Notes under the pieces: generated by a model
The model's input: only the letters and a program-made list of their open reading frames with translations
Databases searched by the model: none
Told to the model about the DNA's origin: nothing
Part shown: positions 8,201 to 14,970 of the stretch, one piece after another
How the letters are laid out: the number at the start of each line of letters is the position of its first letter
How positions within the stretch are numbered: the stretch's first letter is position 1
Program-made: the position numbers and the translations under genes
NCBI GenBank assembly: GCA_002794515.1
Contig: PGTJ01000022.1
Location: 1-16,362 of the forward strand
Reading direction: 5' to 3'
From: Phototrophicales bacterium
GTDB taxonomy: Bacteria > Chloroflexota > Anaerolineae > Aggregatilineales > Phototrophicaceae
DNA length: 16,362 nt

Positions 8201-9303
8201 ATATCTTGCACCAAGCGGGCTTGGACGATATGACGGTGTTTTTCGAGGCGCACCCAGATGGTCGCCTCATGATTAAACCGTGCCAGGGCGCGTTCATTTT
8301 CTAAATATTTGCTCTGAAATGTCTTGATGGCGACTGGCTCACGATTTTCGTGATCATAACACAAATATACCACACCCATGCCACCGCGCTTGACTTCAGA
8401 TACCTCATAACGCCCGTCAATGCGGTCGCCAACGGTGTAATCACCACTGTGCATAATGCCCGAATCGTCATCGTCTGCTTCTAACACATGCTCTGGGTCG
8501 GTCTTGGCGCTGGCAGGTGCTTTTTCGACTTGAACATCATGCACCCCCTCAAAAGAGGTCTGTTCGAGGACGAGGCTTTCTTCGGCTTGTGTCTCGCTGA
8601 AGTATTGGCTCTCGACCATGTTCGATTGAATATCTAGCACACCGACACTATCGGCAACGGTCATCGAAACATCGCTCATCAGCAATGGAGGAGGCGAATC
8701 GGCATGGGTGCTTTCGTTATCACCTGCTTCTATATCCGCCAGAATATCATCGGCATTCTGATGCGTCCCTGATGGATTTTGGCTCGATTTTTTAGCAGTG
8801 GGTGTTTTAATCGTCAATTTTTGCCGATACAAATCGAGCAAGGCAATCGTTTTGCGTTGAAATGATGGGCGTGTTTCGGGTTGATCGTCATCATCGGTGA
8901 TCGCCCATAAGGTGGCGGCGATATTGCGCCGTGTGGGGTGGGTGTTGGCGAATTCAAATAACCACAGTAAGTAATTTTCGATGGCACGCTTGGCTAAATT
9001 GCGGTCGACATCATGAACAGCTTGTGTGACCGCCCGCTTATAGGCGATGAGCGTTTTGCCGATGTAATAGACCAACAGGCGGTTATCGGGTGTTACCGAT
9101 TGTAGGGCGCATAAATCGCCCAGGGCGAATAAATCGTTAATATCCCCACGTCGTAGTGCCAATTTGCCCAACATCTGTATATCTGGGTTGGGGTCGGTGA
9201 CGAATGGGTCAGATTTATCGTGTCGACTGCGCTTTTTCAGGTATTGACGGGCGACACTATCATCAACAGGTAATGGCTTGCGACCAGTCTGTGGAATATT
9301 CAC
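5206..9303 (-). CDS. Cytosolic Ser/Thr protein kinase with 22 C-terminal TPR repeats
   Basis: 1365 residues, GTG start at 9303 overlapping the clp stop as GTGA. Residues 40-160 are a helical domain I do not recognise; 165-290 are acidic and Ser/Thr-rich, probably disordered. The kinase spans about 299-580: Lys327, HRD 426-428, DFG 446-448, and SPE 491-493 in place of APE. Two oddities: the first glycine of the nucleotide loop is replaced (KRGGMG, 305-310), and the segment from DFG to SPE is 48 residues, about 20 longer than in the other kinases here, with an insert rich in Asp, Ser and Thr. Residues 602-1349 are 22 TPRs of exactly 34 residues, followed by a 16-residue capping helix. No membrane segment. 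Likely role: phosphorylation of partners held by the TPR scaffold. It is translationally coupled to clp upstream and fha downstream. Targets unknown. Confidence 0.95.
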   Translation of the reverse strand: MNIPQTGRKPLPVDDSVARQYLKKRSRHDKSDPFVTDPNPDIQMLGKLALRRGDINDLFALGDLCALQSVTPDNRLLVYYIGKTLIAYKRAVTQAVHDVDRNLAKRAIENYLLWLFEFANTHPTRRNIAATLWAITDDDDQPETRPSFQRKTIALLDLYRQKLTIKTPTAKKSSQNPSGTHQNADDILADIEAGDNESTHADSPPPLLMSDVSMTVADSVGVLDIQSNMVESQYFSETQAEESLVLEQTSFEGVHDVQVEKAPASAKTDPEHVLEADDDDSGIMHSGDYTVGDRIDGRYEVSEVKRGGMGVVYLCYDHENREPVAIKTFQSKYLENERALARFNHEATIWVRLEKHRHIVQARLVQDIHKRPHIILEYVSGTEELGSDLRSWIEHRKLDLPTTVEYALHIALGMQHATSKVPGLVHRDLKPANILVTHDHIAKVTDFGLVHSVDLADISALDDKTSTDDHLLPTDRLTKVGAIVGTAPYMSPEQCQSKDVDMRSDIYSFGCVLFEMLTGRRVFVARKFNNWVQAHLNEKPQFTVKDKRNIPDELQTFVMKCLEKNPTYRPQHWGEIVAFMTELYTTITGNTPQVEVTGPALEARELMDKGYSLTALKRYDEAIVAYDQALALRPDYAWAWARKGRTYRLLEKYPEALTCYDRAIELLPGYAFAWNGKGIVLERMGRLDEALYCYDIATQYNPNDVWYWFNRANVLYDLERHKEAIPLLERALQIDPKHPNSWAKLGQIHRIMKNYPEAAKAYEQAIHLDPAYAWAYNGLGLVYKAMNRLQDAVTMFRRATRYMPNEVWHWYNLTDTLVELNNYEEALQPAQEATRTDPTHAFSWAKLGQVLRHLRKLPEALLAYDRALALDDTSAWSINGKGIVLEQMERFAEALACYTRAAELKPNDVWHWYNQGNVLALMGRYDEAIESLQRGLNINPHHARSWARLGNTFRCLKRWNEALEACKRATQIAPAYAWAWNEQGITLEMMGRYDEAITCFQTASQYAPNEPFYLVKQTDVLLALNRNAEAAQLLAEALKIDERNAQLHAQYAQTLRRLGNLEEALYHYGTALEFEPDLDWAWSGQGLALSQMGRHEEAYYSFCRAVEINGEDVWHWYHLADEEHTLNKHTQALQSLDNALTLNNRHVESWAKRGQILRRLGRHNESLTAFDVAVRLNPSYAWAWSGRGLTLKEMGRKEEALASYERAEIEDPRTVWYYINQVDILLDQDRRQDALAVIDRAIQNTTPNASLWARRGQVLRRLKRHEEALEAYQKALALETNYAWAWNGKGLCYAALKQWDDARICYEKAIEHEKNDVWYWHNLGEAHYYLENYPQALQALEHALTIDPNHQPSLQKLAWVREKLK
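5257..7500 (-). repeat. 22 tandem TPR repeats, organised as seven 102-residue (306-bp) triplets
   Basis: The coding DNA for residues 602-1349 is 22 units of 102 bp. From residue 636 (base 7398) to 1349 (base 5257) the units fall into seven A-B-C triplets. Type A starts like HAxSWAKLGQ. Type B starts YAWAWNGKG. Type C starts DVWHWYNL. Each unit is exactly 34 residues, so the seven triplets contain no insertion or deletion. At DNA level the recurring plus-strand strings ATGCCCACGCATA and CCAATGCCACACAT mark types B and C. Confidence 0.95.
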
Positions 9304-11669
9304 GCGACAACCTCAAATGTCAATTTTTCGCCTTCACCCAATATCACGCGCACCGTATCACCCCGTTTGAACACCTCTTCAACAATTTTAGCGCTCAATG
9401 GACGGGTCAATTGCCGTTCAATGGCACGGCGCAACGGACGCGCCCCTTGTGCCGGGTTGTATCCTAATTTGAGGATGAATTGACGCGCTTGGGGTGTGAT
9501 ATCCAGCGATAAGCCTTGTTCTTGTAGGCGTTTATAAACCGATTCGAGTTGCAAATCTAAAATGCCGTTCAAGGTGCTTTCGGAGAGTGCATTGAAGGTG
9601 ATGACCTCATCCAAACGATTGATGAATTCTGGACGGAAGAAGCGATTCAGATAGCCCGAATAATCGGCTTTGCTGGGTGATGTGCCAGCAAAGCCCATAT
9701 GTTTGCTCCCCTCTTCAGTGCCGATATTGCTGGTCATGATGAACACCGCATGACGGGCATCTACCCGTCGCCCGTGGGCATCGCTGATTCTGCCTTCATC
9801 GAACACTTGCAAAAAGATGTCGAACACCTCTGGCGCGGCTTTTTCCACCTCATCCAATAGCACAACGCTATATGGACGACGACGCAAAGCATCGGTGAGT
9901 TGCCCGCCCCGTTGTGTATCTCGGTAGCCGGGCGGTGCGCCAATCAGGCGGGCGACGGTGTGGGCATCATGAAATTCAGACATATCCAAGCGAATCATGG
10001 CATCATCACTGCCGAATAAAAATTCAGCCAATGCGCGGGCGAGTTCCGTCTTGCCGACACCCGATGGTCCCAGAAACAGGAATACCCCGATAGGGCGGTT
10101 GGGGTCGTTTAGCCCCGCACGCGCTGTTTTAATCGCCGCCGCAACCGTATTCACTGCCTCATCCTGCCCGATGACCCGTTGCAACAACGATTTTTCTAAT
10201 CCTGCCAAGCGACGCTTTTCATCGGTGGTCAATTCGGTGACGGGGATGCCCGTCCATTGCGATAATACCGCCGTCACATCGCTCGCTTTGACATCGTTGG
10301 GGGCGGGGTCTTCATCATCGGGCGAGATGGTGCGGATAATCACCCGTGTACAGGCTTCATCGAGCAAATCCAATGCTTTATCGGGCAAGCGCCGATCGGG
10401 CATATAACGAATCGATAACTTGACCGCCGCCTCGATGGTTTCGGGCAAAATCACCACACCATGATGTTCTTCGAGGTGTGGGCGTTGCCCTTCCAAAATT
10501 TTGATGCTATCTTCTTCGGATGGTTCTTCGATGTCGATGGTGCGGAAGCGTCTATCTAGGGCGGGGTCTTGGGCGATTGCCTTGCGATATTCTTCGTGGG
10601 TGGTCGCGCCAATGCACTTGATTTCCCCGCGTGATAGGGCAGGTTTGAGGATGTTCGCCGCATCTAAATTGCTATCTATCGTGTCTCCTGCGCCGACAAT
10701 GGTGTGAATTTCATCGATGAACAAAATGCAATTGCCCGAATTTTTGACCTCATCCACAATGCCGATGAGCCGTTCTTCAAATTGCCCGCGCAGGCTTGTG
10801 CCAGCCACCAATGTGCCAATTTCGATTTGCACAATGCGCTTATTCAATAACGAGGCGGGCGCAGTGCCTTTATAAATGGCATATGCCAAGCCTTCGACAA
10901 CGGCGGTTTTGCCCACGCCTGCATCGCCCAGCAGTAACGGATTGTTCTTTTTGCTCCGTGCCAAGGTGCGTGCTAAAGCGCGAATTTCATCTTCTCTGGC
11001 GATGGCGGGTCCGATTTTGCCTTTTGATGCCTGCACGGTCAGGTCACGTCCATATTTGTCGAGTAGCGGGGTGGGGGCTGTATCGGTATCTGATGTGGGA
11101 CGTGTGAATTTGAATGGGGAGAAAGTGCCAAAGGGTGAATTGCTGAAGTCGAAATCGCTATCGGAGTCGAAGAAATCATCCATGTCGCTCTCATCAATCA
11201 TCGGCGATTGCTCTTCTGGATGTTGTTCAGAGATGAGGACTTGTAACCAATGATTGACATCAAATCCCATGTCGATTAATTTGCGAATCGGGATTCCTTC
11301 TCCCTCTTGTAACAACGCCATCAGCACATGATATTCCCCCACATCGGCATTATCTTGGTCGGCTAAAAAGATGGCTAATGACAAGACCATCTCAGTGCGT
11401 GGGGTCATGGGCAAAACATCGCCCAATCCTAAATCTTTGTCTGTGCCGATTTCACGGCGAATTTCGCTCCGTACGGTGCGCGGATTAAAATCGGCACGCC
11501 GTAATAAACGGTTGGTATGCCCATTTTCGATGCGCGTCATGGCGATGAACAGATGCTCTGTGCCAACAAAATTATGACCCAGTTTACGTGCTTCTTCGAC
11601 AGCCGCACTGAGGATACGTGTGCAACGCTCACGGATTTCTTTTTCTGGAATATCAGGTGATGGTGTCAT
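9300..11669 (-). CDS. ClpC/ClpA-like Hsp100 AAA+ unfoldase without middle domain
   Basis: 789 residues from ATG 11669. A double Clp N-domain (8-147) is followed by an acidic Asp/Ser/Phe-rich linker (150-200). AAA1 has GDAGVGKT (248-255) and ILFIDE (315-320). AAA2 has GPSGVGKT (534-541) and VVLLDE (602-607), then FRPEFINRLDE and the C-terminal Clp domain. An ATP-driven protein unfoldase. Compared with ClpC, the coiled-coil/UVR middle domain is almost absent: only about 20 residues link DEACTRV to the QWTGIPV motif. The pore loops are unusual: SLRG where ClpC has KYRG, and GYRDTQRGG instead of GYVGYEEGG. An MGF tripeptide (658-660) sits where ClpP-binding Clp proteins carry their GF loop, so ClpP partnership is possible. 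Frame extends upstream to 11747, but the promoter at 11709-11737 places those earlier codons before the likely transcript start. Its stop overlaps the kinase start. Confidence 0.93.
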   Translation of the reverse strand: MTPSPDIPEKEIRERCTRILSAAVEEARKLGHNFVGTEHLFIAMTRIENGHTNRLLRRADFNPRTVRSEIRREIGTDKDLGLGDVLPMTPRTEMVLSLAIFLADQDNADVGEYHVLMALLQEGEGIPIRKLIDMGFDVNHWLQVLISEQHPEEQSPMIDESDMDDFFDSDSDFDFSNSPFGTFSPFKFTRPTSDTDTAPTPLLDKYGRDLTVQASKGKIGPAIAREDEIRALARTLARSKKNNPLLLGDAGVGKTAVVEGLAYAIYKGTAPASLLNKRIVQIEIGTLVAGTSLRGQFEERLIGIVDEVKNSGNCILFIDEIHTIVGAGDTIDSNLDAANILKPALSRGEIKCIGATTHEEYRKAIAQDPALDRRFRTIDIEEPSEEDSIKILEGQRPHLEEHHGVVILPETIEAAVKLSIRYMPDRRLPDKALDLLDEACTRVIIRTISPDDEDPAPNDVKASDVTAVLSQWTGIPVTELTTDEKRRLAGLEKSLLQRVIGQDEAVNTVAAAIKTARAGLNDPNRPIGVFLFLGPSGVGKTELARALAEFLFGSDDAMIRLDMSEFHDAHTVARLIGAPPGYRDTQRGGQLTDALRRRPYSVVLLDEVEKAAPEVFDIFLQVFDEGRISDAHGRRVDARHAVFIMTSNIGTEEGSKHMGFAGTSPSKADYSGYLNRFFRPEFINRLDEVITFNALSESTLNGILDLQLESVYKRLQEQGLSLDITPQARQFILKLGYNPAQGARPLRRAIERQLTRPLSAKIVEEVFKRGDTVRVILGEGEKLTFEVVA

Positions 11670-11708
11670 AAATTTTACTCTGAAATCACAATTTATATTC
11701 TGCATATT

Positions 11709-11737
11709 AGTATAGCGCATGAGCGCTGTTTTATCAC
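11709..11737 (-). promoter_or_regulatory. Candidate sigma-70-type promoter of the clp-kinase-fha operon
   Basis: On the minus strand, GTGATA (11732-11737, 4 of 6 matches to TTGACA) and TATACT (11709-11714, 5 of 6 to TATAAT) are separated by exactly 17 bases. Transcription would begin near 11702, about 33 bases before ATG 11669. This decides the clp start: in-frame ATGs further up would be outside or at the very edge of the transcript. No strong ribosome site precedes 11669. Confidence 0.5.
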
Positions 11738-11802
11738 TATTGTTCACAATCGTTTTATGAAAATATTCCTAAACAAATAGCAAACTATCGGCTAACAGAT
11801 AT

Positions 11803-11834
11803 GCAAAAATAAAAACTTGTATCAGTTTTTTTGC
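11803..11834. repeat. A/T-rich dyad in the divergent clp / receptor-kinase intergenic region
   Basis: GCAAAAATAAAAACT (11803-11817) and AGTTTTTTTGC (11824-11834) form an imperfect inverted repeat around a 6-base loop. A wider imperfect dyad flanks it: AACAAATAG (from 11772) against CTATTTAATTTGTT (11838-11851). The region lies between two divergent promoters, so an operator is more plausible than a terminator. Function is unproven. The rest of 11670-11919 holds the two promoters and no gene. Confidence 0.35.
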
Positions 11835-11849
11835 AATCTATTTAATTTG

Positions 11850-11879
11850 TTACCCTTTTGGCTATAGGTTGAGTATAAT
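11850..11879 (+). promoter_or_regulatory. Candidate promoter of the receptor kinase gene
   Basis: A perfect TATAAT lies at 11874-11879. The -35 is weak: TTACCC at 11850-11855 with an 18-base spacer matches only 3 of 6. Predicted transcript start near 11886, giving a leader of about 34 bases before ATG 11920. The leader has no clear ribosome site and contains GATTATTCAATC (11891-11902). Confidence 0.45.
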
Positions 11880-11919
11880 AATGTAAAGAAGATTATTCAA
11901 TCTAGTTTGGCGGTTTTTT

Positions 11920-13770
11920 ATGTCTAGTGACGCACTCATTGGTAAGCGATTAGGCGATTACACCATTCAATCTTTGCTTGGTCAGGGCGGGATGGCGCGG
12001 GTTTATAAAGGGTACGATTCGACCTTGCAACGCTATGCGGCGGTGAAGGTTGTCGAACCCCGTTTGCTCGCCGCACAAGATGAAAAGGAATATCGAGAAC
12101 GGTTTTTGCGCGAAGCGCGGTCGATCGCCCGTATTAATCATCCCAATGTGGTCAGTGTGTACCAATTCGGCGAATTAGATAACTTGTATTATATGGCGAT
12201 GAGCTTTATCGAAGGCGATGACCTGCGCGATATCATCAAAGAGTATCACCGCCAAAAGACCTATATCCCCACCAACCAAGTGATAAAAATCATCCGCGAT
12301 ATTGCCGAAGCCCTCGATTATGTGCATAAAAATGATGTCATTCACCGCGATGTCAAACCATCCAATATTATGGTCACGGCGGATGGACGGGCAGTATTGA
12401 CCGATTTCGGCTTGGCGCTCACCGCCCAAGAGGGGACGTTGGGCAATACATTCGGCAGTGTGCATTATATTGCCCCAGAACAAGCCATATCATCGGCGCA
12501 AGCCGTGCCACAAAGCGATTTATATTCATTAGGCATTGTGTTGTATGAGATGCTCACCGGGCGCGTGCCATTTGAAGATGCTTCGGCGATGAGTGTGGCG
12601 CTCAAACATATCAGCGATCCGCCACCCATGCCTAGCATGTTTAATCCGCGCATTACCCCGCATGTCGAAGAAGTCTTGATGAAAATTTTGGATAAAGACC
12701 CGCGCAAACGCTATCCCTCTGGGCGGGCTTTTGCCGATGCCCTGCAAGCGGCATTCATGGCGGATATCGAGATGGATACCGAAGTGCTTGGGCGCGATAG
12801 AACATCATCCGATGCCGATCTTGCCAGCCGCTTACGCAAGCCCGATGTCATCAAAAATAGCGCCACCGCCAATAAACCACCCTCGTTGACGCGCAGTTCA
12901 TCGTTATTGCGTCCACAAAAACTGGATGCGGTCGCCGATGATTCGCCTACTGCCAAAGACTTGCCCCCAACGGCGTTGATGAAAGAAAAAGACCGCTCGA
13001 CCACATCCAAAAAATTAGAACCGATCCCCATCCCGAAGCCTTCTCGCAAGCGTAACCGCATTATCTTAGGTGGTTTTGTGGTGATGATGGTATCGGTCTT
13101 TATTGCCCTCGCCATCATCCTCAATAACAGACCAGAAACACCAGTCCTTATCGAGGATGATAGTATCTTGCCAACGCGCATTGCGCTTAATCCTGATAGT
13201 ACCGAAGAACTGGGTGGCGTAGGTGGAGTCAATGGTGGGGCGCAGAACACGCCACAACGCCGTAATGATGGTGATGCCACAGCCACACCCACCGATGATA
13301 AAACATCACCATCATTGTTCACCCCAACACCGCGCATTGATGCGCTGAACCCAGATGAACCTGATTTGTTGCTCTATTATGACGATCGCATGTTTGTGCT
13401 TTATAATCGTTCGGTTGATGAAGACATCACCTTAGATGTGAGTGGTTTAAAGTTTATACGTCCATCCGACAACATGCAATTCGAGTCGAATGAATGGTTA
13501 CGGGTGACACCACGTTCTATTCGCTTATCGCAAATGCGGAAGGTCGATTGCTTTCAAATTATCGATCAGCCCTTCACTGCCTTATCGTTGCCCGATTTTT
13601 GCACCTTTAATCAGGGTTATATCCGCACACCCCGTTCTTTCTGGTTGAGCGATAATCCCGATGTATTCGAGGTGCGACGTGGCGATACCGTCTTGGCGAC
13701 CTGTGCCACCACCTCCGCGACCAGTGAATTGGCGACACACTGCCTTGTCGATTTGGATGGTGGCTCATGA
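11920..13770 (+). CDS. Receptor-type Ser/Thr protein kinase with extracytoplasmic four-cysteine domain
   Basis: 616 residues. The kinase is at 14-275: glycine loop GQGGMA (21-26), Lys43, HRD 142-144, DFG 162-164, APE 185-187, so all catalytic residues are present. A Ser/Thr/Lys-rich juxtamembrane segment (290-377), ending in a basic stretch, precedes one membrane helix at about 380-402. Outside, a low-complexity Thr/Pro/Asp/Gly linker (405-475) leads to a domain at 480-616 with YYDDRMFVLYN, LDVSGLKF, DCFQ, FWLSDNPDVFEVRRGD and ATC...HCLVDL. It has four cysteines (544, 561, 595, 608), enough for two disulfides. I associate this C-terminal domain with chloroflexal surface proteins but cannot name it. 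Topology is that of PknB-like receptors. It is divergent from clp. No clear ribosome site precedes ATG 11920. Its stop lies in the palindrome that also holds the stop of the opposing gene. Confidence 0.92.
   Translation: MSSDALIGKRLGDYTIQSLLGQGGMARVYKGYDSTLQRYAAVKVVEPRLLAAQDEKEYRERFLREARSIARINHPNVVSVYQFGELDNLYYMAMSFIEGDDLRDIIKEYHRQKTYIPTNQVIKIIRDIAEALDYVHKNDVIHRDVKPSNIMVTADGRAVLTDFGLALTAQEGTLGNTFGSVHYIAPEQAISSAQAVPQSDLYSLGIVLYEMLTGRVPFEDASAMSVALKHISDPPPMPSMFNPRITPHVEEVLMKILDKDPRKRYPSGRAFADALQAAFMADIEMDTEVLGRDRTSSDADLASRLRKPDVIKNSATANKPPSLTRSSSLLRPQKLDAVADDSPTAKDLPPTALMKEKDRSTTSKKLEPIPIPKPSRKRNRIILGGFVVMMVSVFIALAIILNNRPETPVLIEDDSILPTRIALNPDSTEELGGVGGVNGGAQNTPQRRNDGDATATPTDDKTSPSLFTPTPRIDALNPDEPDLLLYYDDRMFVLYNRSVDEDITLDVSGLKFIRPSDNMQFESNEWLRVTPRSIRLSQMRKVDCFQIIDQPFTALSLPDFCTFNQGYIRTPRSFWLSDNPDVFEVRRGDTVLATCATTSATSELATHCLVDLDGGS
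13765..13770. other. TCATGA palindrome carrying the stop codons of two convergent genes
   Basis: Bases 13768-13770 are TGA for the plus-strand receptor kinase. The complement of 13765-13767 is TGA for the minus-strand ATPase. The two coding regions therefore overlap by 6 bases tail to tail. No terminator hairpin with a T-run is visible on either side, so transcripts probably run into each other. Confidence 0.9.
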
Positions 13771-14931
13771 TAATGGGGTGATCGTTGGGATATTCATCCC
13801 ACCATCTGTCGCCCCGCCGAATACGCTCAGGATGACCAATACCATCATGGCAACGATGATGACGGTGATGATGATGATGCCGATTGGCACTGCTTGTCGT
13901 TTATCTGCTGGTTTTCTAACAATGCGGGCGTTTTCGAGCAACCATTTACGAAATAAATCGCCATGCACACGCACATGATGATGATCTAAGATCACCACTT
14001 CATCATAGAGCAATCCACGTAAGGCGGCGTTAATGGCTGTTTCATCTAATAGATAATCGCTATTCACCGACCATGTGGCGATATGCGCCGTTGTAATCGG
14101 TCGCAAGGGGTCATCATAAAATAAATCGGCGATTGCCGTTAACACCAATTTTTCATCTGCGGTGCGCTCTTCCCATATGCGTAAAAATTCATCGCTTACA
14201 CGGGCATAAACCGCGTTGTTCATCGCCTTTATATCACCATGTGCGCCCAATTCGTAACCATATTGTTGGATGATGTATGGTAATCCACCCGATCCGTCAT
14301 AAATTGCTCGTATCATGTCTTCACCAACCCCGCCCTGATGGTCGGCGAGGATGGCTAAACATCCCGCATGAGATAAATTCCCCAAACGGAGCAGATGTTT
14401 GGGTGTGATGAACGGCATGAATTGGCTCAGATGGTCTTCATGACGAATATCGAAGGCGAAGATCATCTGGATAGATGCCGAACATAAATCATGTAGTACC
14501 TCGAATAAGTCATCGGGCAAATTCGTGTTCAGCAGATGGTGGGCATCATCCCACAACAACAGTAATTCACGTCCGCGCAGGGTTTTCATCACCATCGGCA
14601 TGAATTGCGTCATAAACCACATCCGCGCCACATCTTGTGCTGGCAAGTCGGGCAATATCATCCCGTGTTGGTTTAGCTCATCCAAAATATATTGGCTGGT
14701 CATCACCCACAAATGCGCCTCATCATCGGGTGATATATCACCCAGTGGTATCAATACGGCGATTGTGTGCTTAGGGATGGTGTGCATCACCTGCCTTAAA
14801 AATGCCGTTTTGCCGATGTGCTTGCGCCCAATCACCACCAATGGCTCATGGGGCGCATTAGCGCGTTGCGTATGAATTCGCGCAAGGGCTTCATCTCTGC
14901 CCGCATAGGGCAGGGGGTCGTTTTCGATCAT
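13765..14931 (-). CDS. Tail-anchored AAA/STAND-like ATPase with winged-helix domain
   Basis: 388 residues from ATG 14931. Walker A is GRKHIGKT (35-42) after the PYAGRDEAL box typical of ORC/Cdc6-like and STAND NTPases; Walker B is LLLLWDDA (123-130). A lid region (about 180-245) is followed by a winged-helix-like segment (255-335) with the VHGDLFRKWLLEN ending common in this group. One membrane helix (348-371) sits near the end, leaving a 17-residue tail outside, so the ATPase faces the cytosol. The substrate is unknown; such proteins are usually switches or scaffolds. ATG 14931 is preferred because AAGGGA (14941-14946) lies 9 bases upstream and a -10 box at 14971-14976 would place an ATG at 15006 before the transcript start. 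Gene end overlaps the receptor kinase by 6 bases. Confidence 0.85.
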   Translation of the reverse strand: MIENDPLPYAGRDEALARIHTQRANAPHEPLVVIGRKHIGKTAFLRQVMHTIPKHTIAVLIPLGDISPDDEAHLWVMTSQYILDELNQHGMILPDLPAQDVARMWFMTQFMPMVMKTLRGRELLLLWDDAHHLLNTNLPDDLFEVLHDLCSASIQMIFAFDIRHEDHLSQFMPFITPKHLLRLGNLSHAGCLAILADHQGGVGEDMIRAIYDGSGGLPYIIQQYGYELGAHGDIKAMNNAVYARVSDEFLRIWEERTADEKLVLTAIADLFYDDPLRPITTAHIATWSVNSDYLLDETAINAALRGLLYDEVVILDHHHVRVHGDLFRKWLLENARIVRKPADKRQAVPIGIIIITVIIVAMMVLVILSVFGGATDGGMNIPTITPLS

Positions 14932-14940
14932 CGGGTTCTG

Positions 14941-14946
14941 TCCCTT
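14941..14946 (-). promoter_or_regulatory. Ribosome binding site deciding the ATPase start
   Basis: AAGGGA on the minus strand, 9 bases before ATG 14931. The alternative in-frame ATG at 15006 has no comparable site. This removes 25 residues from the longest reading frame and places the protein start just before the conserved PYAGRDEAL box. Confidence 0.6.
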
Positions 14947-14970
14947 ATCATATTGCCTGTGATGAGATCG

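Noticed and set aside
4814..11669. Type VI secretion control locus (PpkA-Fha-ClpV)
   Set aside because: No TssB/C, VgrG, Hcp, TssJLM or baseplate gene is present, and the unfoldase resembles ClpC/ClpA (MGF loop present) more than ClpV. Kept only as an analogy.
9300..11747. ClpB disaggregase identity and the longer start at 11747
   Set aside because: ClpB needs a middle domain of roughly 120 residues, absent here. The extra 26 residues lie upstream of a plausible promoter and do not belong to the Clp N-domain.
11803..11834. Rho-independent terminator at the A/T-rich dyad
   Set aside because: The stem is A/T only and imperfect, and it lies between divergent genes where no transcript should end.
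12711..13337. A 208-codon open frame on the minus strand opposite the receptor kinase
   Set aside because: It mirrors the low-complexity linker and membrane helix of the kinase; the composition is Ser/Arg-rich without any domain.
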